Below, one piece after another: positions 49,466 through 57,727 of a DNA stretch of 64,000 nt. Under the pieces are notes generated by a model. It ran no database searches. It was not told the DNA's origin and was given only the letters and a program-made list of their open reading frames with translations. The stretch spans positions 496,001 through 560,000 of the forward strand of contig NZ_JMCG01000002.1 of the NCBI RefSeq assembly GCF_000764325.1. The letters are read 5' to 3'. This DNA is from Vibrio navarrensis. GTDB taxonomy: Bacteria > Pseudomonadota > Gammaproteobacteria > Enterobacterales > Vibrionaceae. Position 1 is the stretch's first letter; each line of letters opens with the position of its first letter. A program made the translations under genes and the position numbers.

Positions 49466-50344
49466 ATGTCAATTAAAATCAAAACCGCACAACAGATTGA
49501 GCGCATGCGACTTGCAGGTGCGCTGGCCGCTGAAATTTTGGAAATGATCGAACCTCATATTAAAGAGGGCGTGACCACCGATGAGCTCAATCAGATTTGC
49601 CACGACTATGCGACAGAAAAAGGCGCGTATTCAGCCCCTTTGAACTACCACGGTTTTCCTAAATCCATTTGTACCTCCATCAATCACATCGTTTGTCACG
49701 GTATTCCAGCCAGCAAAGATGAGATTGGCAGTAACGGTCAGTTAAAGCCTGCTGTGCTAAAAAACGGGGACATCCTCAACGTCGATATTACCGTCATCGT
49801 TCCTGACGATGAAAAGGCGGATCTCTCTGTTCGACCACAAGGTTTCCACGGTGATACATCGAAAATGTTCCTAGTCGGTGAGGTTTCACCAGCCAACAAA
49901 CGTTTATGTATGGTTGCTCAAGAAGCGCTGTACGTGGGAATGCGTCAAGTGAAACCAGGCGCAACGGTTGGCGATATCGGCACGGCGATTGAGAAATACA
50001 TTAAAGACAACAACAAGAACAATCCACGTAACAAGTTCTCTATTGTCAAAGATTTCTGTGGTCACGGCATTGGCGATGAGTTCCACGAAGAGCCTCAAGT
50101 CGTGCACTATCGCAACAGTGACCGCCGCGTGCTCAAAGAAGGGATGTGTTTCACTATTGAACCTATGATTAACGCAGGAAAGTTTGGTTGTACTGTCGAT
50201 GCACAAGACGACTGGACAGTCTACACTGGCGATGGCAAAAATTCGGCGCAATGGGAACACACCATTGTAGTGACCAAAGAAGGCTGTGAAGTGCTCACTT
50301 TACGCAGCGAAGAAACCATTCCACGTTTGATGAAAAACGTCTGA
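49466..50344 (+). CDS. map: methionine aminopeptidase, type I
   Basis: Map removes the initiator Met co-translationally. The 292-residue protein has a pita-bread fold with metal ligands in NVDITVIVPDDE (first Asp), FHGDTSKMF (second Asp), KDFCGHGIGDEFHEEPQVVH (His), MCFTIEPMIN (Glu) and QWEHTIVVT (Glu). It is longer than E. coli Map (264) because of two insertions, one near residues 85-130 (GSNGQLKPAVLKNG and VPDDEKADLSVRPQG) and a segment near 180 (KDNNKNNPRN). It may therefore be a Vibrio variant. It is divergent from rpsB, as in E. coli. Confidence 0.95.
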   Translation: MSIKIKTAQQIERMRLAGALAAEILEMIEPHIKEGVTTDELNQICHDYATEKGAYSAPLNYHGFPKSICTSINHIVCHGIPASKDEIGSNGQLKPAVLKNGDILNVDITVIVPDDEKADLSVRPQGFHGDTSKMFLVGEVSPANKRLCMVAQEALYVGMRQVKPGATVGDIGTAIEKYIKDNNKNNPRNKFSIVKDFCGHGIGDEFHEEPQVVHYRNSDRRVLKEGMCFTIEPMINAGKFGCTVDAQDDWTVYTGDGKNSAQWEHTIVVTKEGCEVLTLRSEETIPRLMKNV

Positions 50345-50349
50345 TCTCT

Positions 50350-50380
50350 CAATATCCCCGCCTCGCGGGGATATTTTTTA
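50350..50380 (+). terminator. terminator of map
   Basis: ATATCCCCGC (50352-50361) and GCGGGGATAT (50365-50374) form a perfect 10-bp stem with a CTC loop followed by six Ts. glnD therefore needs a separate promoter in the remaining 57 bp or read-through. Confidence 0.95.
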
Positions 50381-50436
50381 TCGTCCGCAACTCTGTTACA
50401 GTCTCCTGCAGATTATGATTGCATGGACAGCACAGT

Positions 50437-53058
50437 ATGCCTTTTCACTCTCCTTTAGCCTTCAGTGACGAACAACTGGTGGTGCCGGATTTAAAAAACC
50501 AGCTCGAGCAGTTTGCCGAAGCGCAAAAGCACGCCTTTCTTAACCACCATTCGGTCACCGATCTGGTCCTCGCCAGAGCGGAATACATGGATCTTCTTCT
50601 GACTCGTTTGTGGCGCTACTACGGTTTTGCCAATATTCACAACATCGCTTTGGTGGCCGTTGGCGGATATGGACGAGGCGAACTCCATCCCTTATCGGAT
50701 ATCGATATTCTGGTGCTGTCCCAACATAAGCTTCCTCGCGAACTTGAAAGCAAAGTGAGCGAGTTCATCACCCTGCTGTGGGACTTGCGCTTGGAAGTGG
50801 GCCATGCAGTGCGCACGGTTGTAGAGTGTGCCAATGTTGGCCGAGAAGACCTCACCGTGGCCACTAACCTCCAAGAGGCACGCCTAATTTGTGGGTGTGA
50901 AAACACCTTTCAAGCGTTGAAAAAGGTCGTCCTGTCGGACTCTTTCTGGCCGAGCGAAACCTTTTACCAAGCGAAAATCCAAGAACAGCGTGAGCGACAT
51001 GCCCGCTACCACGATACCACCTACAATCTCGAACCCGACATCAAATCCACCCCAGGCGGGCTACGTGATATTCATACCCTCAGTTGGGTTGCGCGCCGCC
51101 ATTTTGGTGCCACCTCTTTGCTTGAGATGAGCCGCTATGGTTTTCTCACCGATGCGGAATATCGTGAACTGGTGGAGTGCCAAGACTTTCTCTGGCGTGT
51201 GCGCTTTGCCCTGCACATTGAGTTAAGACGTTACGACAACCGCCTGACATTTGCGCATCAGGCGCAAGTAGCCGAACATTTAGGTTTTCACGGCGAAGGC
51301 AATCGCGGCGTAGAAATGATGATGAAAGAGTTCTACCGCACGCTGCGTCGTGTCGCTGAACTCAATAAAATGCTGCTCAAACTGTTTGATCAAGCGATCA
51401 TCAATGGTGGCGAGACAGAACCTGCCATCATTATTGATGAAGACTTTCAGCGCCGCGGACGCTTGATTGAAGCGCGTAAGCCAGCCTTGTTCCAAGCCCG
51501 TCCAGAAACCATTCTCGACATGTTCTTGCACATCGCCAACGACTCCACCATTGATAGTGTCAGCCCTCCGACCTTACGCCAACTGCGCACCGCCAGACGC
51601 CGCCTGAACAAGTTTCTCCATACCCTGCCCGAAGCAAGAGAGAAGTTCATGGAACTGGTGCGCCACCCCAACGCGCTGCACCGTGCCTTTAGTTTAATGC
51701 ACAAACTCGGCGTGCTTGCCGCTTATTTACCACAGTGGAGCCAGATCGTCGGGCAGATGCAGTTTGACCTGTTCCACGTTTACACCGTGGATGAACACAG
51801 CATTCGCCTGCTTAACCATATCAATACCTTCGGTTACGCCAAAAATCACGAAAAGCACCCGATCTGCTGTGAAATCTATCCGAGACTACAGAAAAAAGAG
51901 CTATTGATTCTCGCTGCAATTTTCCACGACATCGGTAAAGGGCGCGGTGGCGATCACTCTGAAATTGGTGAAACCGAATCCTACGAGTTTTGTATTGAAC
52001 ACGGCTTATCCAAACCAGAGGCCAAATTGGTCGCTTGGTTAGTACGTAATCACCTACTGATGTCCGTCACCGCGCAGCGTCGTGACATTTATGACCCAGA
52101 CGTGATCACCGAATTCGCCAAACAGGTTCGCGATGAGGAACGCTTGGAATACTTGGTGTGCCTAACGGTCGCGGATATCTGCGCCACCAACCCTGAGCTT
52201 TGGAACAGTTGGAAGCGTACTCTGCTTGCCGAACTGTTTTACTCCACCCAAAGAGCTTTACGTCGTGGATTGGAAAATCCCGTCGATGTGCGCGAGCGTA
52301 TTCGTCACAATCAACAACTCGCTTCGGCCTTGCTGCGCAAAGAAGGCTTCAATGCGCGTGAAATCGAGGTGCTGTGGCAACGTTTCAAAGCGGACTACTT
52401 TTTACGCCACACCCATCAGCAGATCGCTTGGCATTGCGAGCATATTTTACGTATGCAAGACCCCGAGCAACCCTTGGTGCTGATGAGTAAAAAAGCCACC
52501 CGCGGCGGCACGGAAGTATTTGTGTATACCAAAGATCAGCACGCCCTGTTTGCCACTGTGGTGGCGGAGTTGGATAGACGCAACTTCAACGTGCATGACG
52601 CGCAAATCATGAGCAGCAAAGATGGCTATGTACTTGATACTTTTATGGTACTGGATCAAAACGGCGAGGCGGTCGATGAAACCCGCCACAAAGCCGTGGT
52701 CAAACATCTCACGCATGTACTGACTGACGGACGGCCGACCAAGATCAAAACCCGCCGCATACCGCACAAGTTGCAACATTTTAAAGTCAAAACCAAAGTC
52801 GATTTTCTACCGACCAAGAGTAAAAAACGCACCTTGATGGAACTGGTGGCACTCGATACTCCCGGGTTACTGGCTGTGGTTGGCGCGACCTTTGCCGACA
52901 TGGGCTTTAATCTGCACGGGGCGAAAATCACCACCATTGGCGAGCGAGCGGAAGACTTATTTATTCTTACCGGCGATTTGGGTGGTCGACTGAACGAAGA
53001 GCAGGAGCAATTGCTGCGCGAGAAACTGGTGCAAAATATTGCCGAGCTCGCACCTTAA
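50437..53058 (+). CDS. glnD: bifunctional uridylyltransferase/uridylyl-removing enzyme GlnD
   Basis: GlnD senses glutamine and modifies or demodifies P-II (GlnB, encoded at 27383 in this window). The 873-residue protein has a nucleotidyltransferase domain with GGYGRGELHPLSDIDILVL at residues 76-94, an HD phosphohydrolase domain with FHDIGKGRGGDHSEIG at about 505-520, and two C-terminal ACT domains at about 700-770 and 805-870 that bind glutamine. The ATG at 50437 was chosen; a TTG six codons upstream is possible. It lies downstream of map, as in the E. coli dapD-glnD-map region but with dapD not adjacent here. Confidence 0.96.
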   Translation: MPFHSPLAFSDEQLVVPDLKNQLEQFAEAQKHAFLNHHSVTDLVLARAEYMDLLLTRLWRYYGFANIHNIALVAVGGYGRGELHPLSDIDILVLSQHKLPRELESKVSEFITLLWDLRLEVGHAVRTVVECANVGREDLTVATNLQEARLICGCENTFQALKKVVLSDSFWPSETFYQAKIQEQRERHARYHDTTYNLEPDIKSTPGGLRDIHTLSWVARRHFGATSLLEMSRYGFLTDAEYRELVECQDFLWRVRFALHIELRRYDNRLTFAHQAQVAEHLGFHGEGNRGVEMMMKEFYRTLRRVAELNKMLLKLFDQAIINGGETEPAIIIDEDFQRRGRLIEARKPALFQARPETILDMFLHIANDSTIDSVSPPTLRQLRTARRRLNKFLHTLPEAREKFMELVRHPNALHRAFSLMHKLGVLAAYLPQWSQIVGQMQFDLFHVYTVDEHSIRLLNHINTFGYAKNHEKHPICCEIYPRLQKKELLILAAIFHDIGKGRGGDHSEIGETESYEFCIEHGLSKPEAKLVAWLVRNHLLMSVTAQRRDIYDPDVITEFAKQVRDEERLEYLVCLTVADICATNPELWNSWKRTLLAELFYSTQRALRRGLENPVDVRERIRHNQQLASALLRKEGFNAREIEVLWQRFKADYFLRHTHQQIAWHCEHILRMQDPEQPLVLMSKKATRGGTEVFVYTKDQHALFATVVAELDRRNFNVHDAQIMSSKDGYVLDTFMVLDQNGEAVDETRHKAVVKHLTHVLTDGRPTKIKTRRIPHKLQHFKVKTKVDFLPTKSKKRTLMELVALDTPGLLAVVGATFADMGFNLHGAKITTIGERAEDLFILTGDLGGRLNEEQEQLLREKLVQNIAELAP

Positions 53059-53076
53059 ACAGTTGCAATCATACGA

Positions 53077-53100
53077 TTCCCGTCGCATACACGGTGGGAA
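53077..53100 (+). other. hairpin downstream of glnD
   Basis: TTCCCGTCG (53077-53085) can pair with CGGTGGGAA (53092-53100) including two G-U pairs, with a 6-nt loop. No T-run follows, so it is not a convincing terminator. The remaining 126 bp before yaeH shows no gene. Confidence 0.4.
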
Positions 53101-53226
53101 GCGTCCATCCTCAAGCGAGCGCGATCTTGTCCACAAGTTAAACAATTTGGTGAGATATCAGCTATCTACTCTATGCACTGGCTGCTACATTGAAGCTTGT
53201 CAGTCATACATCAACAGAGGTCGCCT

Positions 53227-53610
53227 ATGTATCCACACCTCACCGGATTAGGTATTCACGATCCAAACCAAATTGAACGTTACTCACTGCGTCAAGAAGC
53301 TCACAAAGACGTACTCAAGATCTATTTTCACAAGCAAAAAGGGGAACTGTTCGCCAAGAGCGTTAAGTTTAAGTACCCGCGCCAGATAAAAAATGTGCTA
53401 GTGGATAGCGGCAGTCACCAATATAAAGAGGTGACGGAGATTAACCGTAATTTGACGTTGGTGATTGACGAGTTAAATCGCATCACCAAGCCGCCGAAGC
53501 AGAGCGAAAGCGACATTAAGCAGAAAATCTTAACCGACCTCAAACACTTAGAAAAAGTCGTATCAAGCAAGATTGCTGAAATTGAAGCCGACTTAGAGAA
53601 GTTAAAGTAA
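53227..53610 (+). CDS. yaeH: DUF3461/UPF0325 family protein, YaeH-like
   Basis: The 127-residue protein aligns along its whole length with E. coli YaeH (128): [27 protein letters not shown], then [16 protein letters not shown] at about residues 45-60 and a C-terminal coiled-coil-like segment ending [13 protein letters not shown]. It is cytosolic and of unknown function. The start at ATG 53227 follows the family; upstream open frame is not conserved. In E. coli yaeH sits near dapD-glnD, so the neighbourhood is conserved. A terminator follows. Confidence 0.9.
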   Translation: MYPHLTGLGIHDPNQIERYSLRQEAHKDVLKIYFHKQKGELFAKSVKFKYPRQIKNVLVDSGSHQYKEVTEINRNLTLVIDELNRITKPPKQSESDIKQKILTDLKHLEKVVSSKIAEIEADLEKLK

Positions 53611-53617
53611 CCCGCTA

Positions 53618-53650
53618 CTAACAAGGGTTGACTGTTCAACCCTTGTTTGA
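53618..53650. terminator. bidirectional terminator between yaeH and truC
   Basis: AACAAGGGTTGA (53620-53631) and TCAACCCTTGTT (53636-53647) form a perfect 12-bp stem with a 4-nt loop. The genes on both sides converge. The T-run is short on each side. Confidence 0.8.
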
Positions 53651-53660
53651 CTCACCGAGC

Positions 53661-54389
53661 CTAGCTAAGCACAGCTAAATCCCATGCAAATCGAATAAAT
53701 AACTGCTTCCACACCGCGTCAACGCCCGCGCGAATCACCACCACTTGCTGAGTAAACGGATGGACAAAACGCAGCTCTGAAGCGTGCAATAACAACCTTG
53801 GCGCTGCAAATTCCTCGCGAAACAGCTTGTTGTGCTTACCATCACCGTGGGTAGTGTCACCGACGATCGGATGACGCAAGTGCGCCATATGGCGTCTCAG
53901 TTGATGCTTGCGCCCTGTTTTCGGTTTTAATGCCATCAAGCAATAACGCGTAGTGGGAAATTTTCCGGTCGAATAAGGCACCTCAACACGGCACAGCGGC
54001 TGATAGTGAGTAATCGCTTCCTGCGCTTCTTTTTCTTGAGAGGCAAACTTATCAGCAATTTTGTCCAGCTCGACTTTGAGTGGGTAATCAAGCTCGCCCC
54101 CTTCCTCAATCCAACCGCGCACAATCGCATGGTAAGTTTTCTCCATGGCTTGTCCGGCAAACATTGGCATCGCCTGCGAGGCCACCTCAGAAGACAAAGC
54201 AAACATCAATACCCCCGATGTTGGACGATCAAGACGATGCAGCGGGAACACATGCTGACCCAGTTGATCACGCAGTGTCTGCATGACAAATTGCGTCTCA
54301 TGCTTATCCAGCCAACTACGATGCACCAACATGCCTGCGGGCTTGTTAACCGCCACAAAGTGCTCGTCCTGATAAATAATCTCCAACAT
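53661..54389 (-). CDS. truC: tRNA pseudouridine(65) synthase
   Basis: TruC isomerises U65 in the T-stem of certain tRNAs. The 242-residue RluA-family protein has the N-terminal VNKPAGMLVHRS, the catalytic HRLDRPTSGVLMFA with Asp at about residue 53, and GRKHQLRRHMAHLRHPIVGDTTHGDGKHN at about 156-184, a TruC-typical stretch. Its ATG overlaps the yqcC stop within TAATG, so the two are coupled, as in E. coli yqcC-truC. Confidence 0.95.
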   Translation of the reverse strand: MLEIIYQDEHFVAVNKPAGMLVHRSWLDKHETQFVMQTLRDQLGQHVFPLHRLDRPTSGVLMFALSSEVASQAMPMFAGQAMEKTYHAIVRGWIEEGGELDYPLKVELDKIADKFASQEKEAQEAITHYQPLCRVEVPYSTGKFPTTRYCLMALKPKTGRKHQLRRHMAHLRHPIVGDTTHGDGKHNKLFREEFAAPRLLLHASELRFVHPFTQQVVVIRAGVDAVWKQLFIRFAWDLAVLS

Positions 54390-54703
54390 TAACGGCTTAC
54401 CTCATCAATTTTTCTTAGTACGGCAATCACTCGATTGTGCTCTGGCTGCGCTTGCCACACCTGCTCAAAATAAGGAGTGATAGCAAATCCCGTTGGCGTC
54501 GCGCTTTGTGCCTCGAGCAGCGCCTGCATACGCGGGATAAAAATCCACTGTAACCACTGCTCTGGGGCCAAGGTATCCAGCGAAAAAGGTTCAACACTTT
54601 GCAATGCCTTGGTGGGCGGCATGCGTTCTTGCCACAGTGCGGCGGTTTTCAGTTCCGCCTGCAACTCAACCAATAAAGAGGGTAAAAGTGTGCGACTGGT
54701 CAT
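54389..54703 (-). CDS. yqcC: YqcC family protein
   Basis: The 104-residue protein matches YqcC: PFSLDTLAPEQWLQWIFIPRMQALLE in the middle is the family hallmark, mostly helical. Function is unknown. ATG 54703 was chosen because the distance from it to the conserved Trp equals that in E. coli YqcC; in-frame starts at 54715 and 54721 (GTG) exist. It overlaps truC by one base. In E. coli csrB lies near yqcC and syd, and a CsrB-like RNA also lies a few kilobases away here. Confidence 0.88.
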   Translation of the reverse strand: MTSRTLLPSLLVELQAELKTAALWQERMPPTKALQSVEPFSLDTLAPEQWLQWIFIPRMQALLEAQSATPTGFAITPYFEQVWQAQPEHNRVIAVLRKIDEVSR

Positions 54704-54775
54704 TAATCTTTCCATCCTCACCTTGAATTAGCCGCGAATGATACCATCTAATGGGGAAAGAAAGTTAGGACATCA

Positions 54776-55819
54776 GTGTTAATGGATACCATTCATACCC
54801 TTACCCAGTTGCTGAAAAACAGCCACTGCGAGTACACCGTCTTTGATTTGGGACGCCGAATCAAAACCATCACCAATCACGATTTCGCGCAAATAGAGCA
54901 AGGCGCGGCGGCCTACCCTTACCCGCTGCAGAGAAAAGCGCATTTAGCCATTGCCTACTGGAACGAACAAAAACAACCGTGGGTGTGGTTTTTAAAGTTT
55001 GAACTCGATGAGCGCGGCTTGCTCAAACAAGCAGACATCGGCAACTTCATCAAATACATCATTGAGGCGATGGGCACTCGCTTATCGCAAGAGATGTCAG
55101 AAGAGCAGCAGCAAAAACTAGCGAATAACCCCTACACCTTCAAACCGGCAGACGACAAAATGGCGGTATTTCATAGCAAGCTTCGCGCCCAACTCGATCT
55201 ACCCGCCAGCCAATACTATGAACATGCACAGGCTTATTTCGCTGGCTCATTGGGCTGGGATAATTGGCAAACGGTGGGTTTGCAAGGAATCACCGATCTC
55301 TGCGCCCGGCTGGATCGTGAGCAAAATGGCGTACTGGTGCGAAAAGCGCTCGCTCATCTGCCCAGTCAGCCACTGTACGCCTTGTTAGGTGCTTTGGAAC
55401 ACACTGAGCTACCCGACAAGCTGGCGGCTCGTTTAATTGACCTGACCCAATCGGCCCTTTCGCAGCCCAACCCAGATCTATTTCTGATTTCCGCTTACGC
55501 CCGCGCCCTCGCAGGAGCGAAACCCTCAGAGATAAAACCGCTGTTGGAGACCATTTTATCCAGTGCCCGATTAAGCCACCAAGAAGTGTTAATTGGCATT
55601 GCTGGTCGTGCTTGGCACTGGCTCAGCGATAGCCAAACGGCAGAGCGCTTTTTAACCCGTTTGGCACAAACAGGAAATCAGGTTCTGTTCAACCAGCTAT
55701 TTGCTGATCTGGTGATGTTACCGGAACTTCGCATGGTGCTATTGCCACTATTGCACGCAAGTCCAAGTGAAGAGCTCTCCTCTGCACTGCGCAAGCTGCA
55801 ACAGGCGACGAAAGGATAA
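54776..55819 (+). CDS. DUF3549 family protein
   Basis: The 347-residue protein matches DUF3549, a family known from Vibrio and relatives with unknown function. It has no signal peptide or membrane segment; N-terminal TQLLKNSHCEYTVFDLGRRI is characteristic, and the C-terminal half is helical and repeat-like, perhaps HEAT-like. Two starts compete: GTG 54776 with AGGA five bases upstream, and ATG 54782 eleven bases from the same site. It is divergent from yqcC, and the DUF3301 gene follows after 6 bp, so they form an operon. Confidence 0.85.
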   Translation: MLMDTIHTLTQLLKNSHCEYTVFDLGRRIKTITNHDFAQIEQGAAAYPYPLQRKAHLAIAYWNEQKQPWVWFLKFELDERGLLKQADIGNFIKYIIEAMGTRLSQEMSEEQQQKLANNPYTFKPADDKMAVFHSKLRAQLDLPASQYYEHAQAYFAGSLGWDNWQTVGLQGITDLCARLDREQNGVLVRKALAHLPSQPLYALLGALEHTELPDKLAARLIDLTQSALSQPNPDLFLISAYARALAGAKPSEIKPLLETILSSARLSHQEVLIGIAGRAWHWLSDSQTAERFLTRLAQTGNQVLFNQLFADLVMLPELRMVLLPLLHASPSEELSSALRKLQQATKG

Positions 55820-55825
55820 CGTTAA

Positions 55826-56125
55826 ATGATGGGTGATCTTTTCGCCATTCTCGGCTTAGCGTTCTTTTGCTTTCTGTTTTGGCAGCAACGGCAACAGTCG
55901 GAGCTGGCAAAATCCGCCATTGTGCGCAAGTGCGAACAACTGGATTTACAGCTCATCAGTGTGGCTTTTGGCGCGCATAAACTGAAAACGCCAGACGGTG
56001 TCTGGCGTTGGCATACAGTCTATCACTTTGAATTTTCAGCGCTTGGCGATGATTGTTATCAAGGTCATCTCATCATGAGCGGTTTTAGGCCGCTGAACTT
56101 TTTCCTGCCACCACATCGGATGTAA
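55826..56125 (+). CDS. DUF3301 family membrane-anchored protein
   Basis: The 99-residue protein has one N-terminal transmembrane helix (DLFAILGLAFFCFLFW) and then a DUF3301 domain containing RKCEQLDLQLISVAFG and the RWHTVYHFEFSALGDDCYQGHLIMSG strands. It is likely anchored in the inner membrane with the C-terminus inside, orientation uncertain. Function is unknown. AAGGA lies nine bases before the ATG. It is co-transcribed with the DUF3549 gene, and its last 41 bp overlap the convergent acetyltransferase gene. Confidence 0.85.
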   Translation: MMGDLFAILGLAFFCFLFWQQRQQSELAKSAIVRKCEQLDLQLISVAFGAHKLKTPDGVWRWHTVYHFEFSALGDDCYQGHLIMSGFRPLNFFLPPHRM

Positions 56126-56588
56126 ACAGCATCTGCCATGCTTCTTCTCGCTGGCCGCTTTGTGGCTGGCGATAAAAACCAAGTTTACTCAGCAGCGCGA
56201 TTGCCGCCTTGTTGCTCGGTTTAACCCAAGCGGTGACTTGATCGAGCTGCAAATCGTACACCGCCTTGGGCAGAAACGCTTTCAAGGTTTCCGTCGCAAT
56301 CCCTTGGCTCCAATAGGCTTTGTCAAATAGAAACCCAAGCGTTGGCTGCGAATCACAGTCGCTGATATACACATGTCCCATGTATTCACGATTGTAGTTA
56401 TCCAAGACCGCCATGGCATGAATGTTGGGATCATTGAGCACTTTATCAAACATCAGTTTCGCGTTCGCGACCGTATAAGGCCCGCCCAACTCAGCGCGAT
56501 TCTTCGCACAGCAGTTGAGCATAACAAACTCGAGCTTTAATGAATCATTGTAAGGAAGAAGCAGCGTTCTTCTGGTTACTATGGTCAC
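56085..56588 (-). CDS. GNAT family N-acetyltransferase
   Basis: The 167-residue protein is a GNAT acetyltransferase of the RimJ/RimL type: TRRTLLLPYNDS start, LGFLFDKAYWSQGIATETLKAFLPKAV (acetyl-CoA loop with YWSQGIATE) at about 100-125, and VKPSNKAAIALLSKLGFYR near the C-terminus. The substrate is unknown. A GTG at 56588 was taken as start because AAGGA lies six bases upstream; the open frame extends 11 codons further but is not needed. It is transcribed downstream of the CsrB-like RNA on the same strand. Confidence 0.85.
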   Translation of the reverse strand: MTIVTRRTLLLPYNDSLKLEFVMLNCCAKNRAELGGPYTVANAKLMFDKVLNDPNIHAMAVLDNYNREYMGHVYISDCDSQPTLGFLFDKAYWSQGIATETLKAFLPKAVYDLQLDQVTAWVKPSNKAAIALLSKLGFYRQPQSGQREEAWQMLFTSDVVAGKSSAA

Positions 56589-56765
56589 ATCGTATCCTTG
56601 ATAGCCTTGACATCGGCACACTAAGCGGCCGTGAGTGTCAAAAGAGAGAAGCCGAAATTAAACCAACTTGCACAATAGGTTATTGATCCAGATTGTTTTT
56701 TAGACGTTGTTTGTGAATTTTTATAAGATGCCAGCAGCGCTGGCTAGGTTCGAAGGGCTGAGTAT
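56589..56765. other. gap between the acetyltransferase and the csrB-like gene
   Basis: The AT-rich 177 bp holds the presumed promoter of the acetyltransferase and a small perfect hairpin, GCCAGC-AGC-GCTGGC near 56731-56745. I see no gene in it. Confidence 0.5.
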
Positions 56766-56797
56766 AAGAAAAGCCCCGATACAGAGTATCGGGGCTA
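56765..56797 (-). terminator. terminator of the csrB-like RNA
   Basis: AGCCCCGATAC (56772-56782) and GTATCGGGGCT (56786-56796) form a perfect 11-bp stem with a 3-nt loop, followed on the minus strand by TTTTCTT. Confidence 0.95.
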
Positions 56798-57200
56798 TAG
56801 TCTTACTCGCAGCAGTCCGGCTACTAATAATGCTCCCTGCATCATCCATAATAGTGGCTGAATCCTTCAGCTATTCCTTACGTCGCCGTCCTAGCGGTGT
56901 CCTGAGTCTTCCCGACTGCTAACATTCCTCGTTAGCGCGCATCACTTGTTCCCTGAGCGGTGTCCCTTGCTTCATCCTGAAGCGGTCCTTACCTCAATCC
57001 TTAGAGGGGTCCATTGCCATTCCTTGCTCACTAACATCCTATTAGTGATTGCGTCCGTACAATGTCCTGCGCTCCTTGCTTGATTCCTCTTCCTGAGCAA
57101 CCAAATCGTCTTCCTGACGATAACCAAATCCTTGGCGTTTCCTGTTCCGTGTCAGCATCCTTCCGACAGGGTCTAATTTACCTTTTTTCCCTATCGGAGC
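56766..57200 (-). ncRNA. csrB: CsrB family regulatory RNA
   Basis: Read on the minus strand this stretch holds more than 25 GGA motifs, many as AGGA or CAGGA, at regular short intervals and often in the loop of small stems, for example CTTCAGGATGAAG and GCTGAAGGATTCAGC. This is the hallmark of CsrB/CsrC RNAs that sequester the translational regulator CsrA. The 3' part (GCAGGGAGCA, then AGTAGCCGGACTGCTGCGA) closely resembles the end of E. coli CsrB and leads into a strong terminator. The 5' part CCGATAGGG can pair with CCCTGTCGG. The transcription start is estimated near 57200. No open reading frame explains the region. Vibrio species carry several Csr RNAs; this one sits near yqcC-truC as E. 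coli csrB sits near yqcC. Confidence 0.93.
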
Positions 57201-57424
57201 AATCGTTTAACTAAGAAAAAACACCATGACATCCATTACATTTCATTTACAACCTTTTATTATCAATAAGTTACCATAGAATACTCATGGAATGACGTAC
57301 GCTGAATTAGCTTTTTCTTACAAAGCGTGTGAGATATCTCTTACAAGCAATTACCGAAATTGCCATTCGCCAAACGCCAAACCTCAACGTATGATGAGGG
57401 ATATATCGTTATTAGAGACCGATT
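57201..57424. other. csrB promoter region and upstream gap
   Basis: These 224 bp separate the csrB-like gene from the KfrA_N-like gene. They are AT-rich and hold the csrB promoter, whose -10 and -35 I cannot place with confidence, and the palindromic activator site listed separately. Confidence 0.6.
57328..57345. promoter_or_regulatory. VarA/UvrY (GacA)-type activator site for csrB
   Basis: TGTGAG-ATATCT-CTTACA matches the GacA/UvrY/VarA consensus TGTAAG-N6-CTTACA with one mismatch. It lies about 130-145 bp upstream of the estimated start of the csrB-like RNA, a distance like that of GacA upstream sites. It implies activation by the VarS/VarA two-component system. Confidence 0.85.
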
Positions 57425-57727
57425 ATGTTAACTCAAGACGTTACCGAACAGTTGCAAGCAGTGCTGGAGCAGTTGCAACAACAAGGCAAAGAGCCTACCG
57501 TCGCCCTAGTGCGAGCACGCATGAACACGTCAGTGCCGATGCCTGCCTTAATCGCCGCAATCAAAAGTTGGAAGAGTGCTCAGCGCGTACCCAAAGTGGA
57601 AGTGGCAGCGCCTCAAACAGAAACCGACCAAGCCGAACGTATTGCCCAATTGGAAAAAACCGTGGCCGAACTGGTCTCGCGTCTTGCCTCTTTAGAGGCA
57701 AAGCTCAACGCGGAGACAAGCGCATGA
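57425..57727 (+). CDS. small KfrA_N-like predicted DNA-binding protein
   Basis: The 100-residue protein begins with helices and a segment [33 protein letters not shown] (about residues 20-52) that resembles the N-terminal helix-turn-helix of KfrA plasmid proteins. The C-terminus, about residues 70-97, is a heptad-rich coiled coil ([22 protein letters not shown]), suggesting dimerisation. I do not know its role. Its stop overlaps the yaiI start (ATGA), so the genes are coupled. It starts 80 bp after the csrB activator palindrome and may share control. An ATG preceded by GACCGATT gives a weak ribosome binding site. Confidence 0.75.
   Translation: MLTQDVTEQLQAVLEQLQQQGKEPTVALVRARMNTSVPMPALIAAIKSWKSAQRVPKVEVAAPQTETDQAERIAQLEKTVAELVSRLASLEAKLNAETSA

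Noticed and set aside
56745..56765. GGTTCGAA block resembling a tRNA T-loop
   Set aside because: No acceptor, D or anticodon stems can be formed around it; it is just downstream of the csrB terminator.
56707..56922. Plus-strand 71-codon frame inside the csrB-like region
   Set aside because: The GGA-rich minus-strand RNA and its terminator explain the sequence; the frame has no coding signature.
57292..57723. 144-codon N-terminal extension of YaiI
   Set aside because: It is out of frame with the better-supported KfrA_N-like gene and has no family similarity; yaiI starts at the ATG at 57724.
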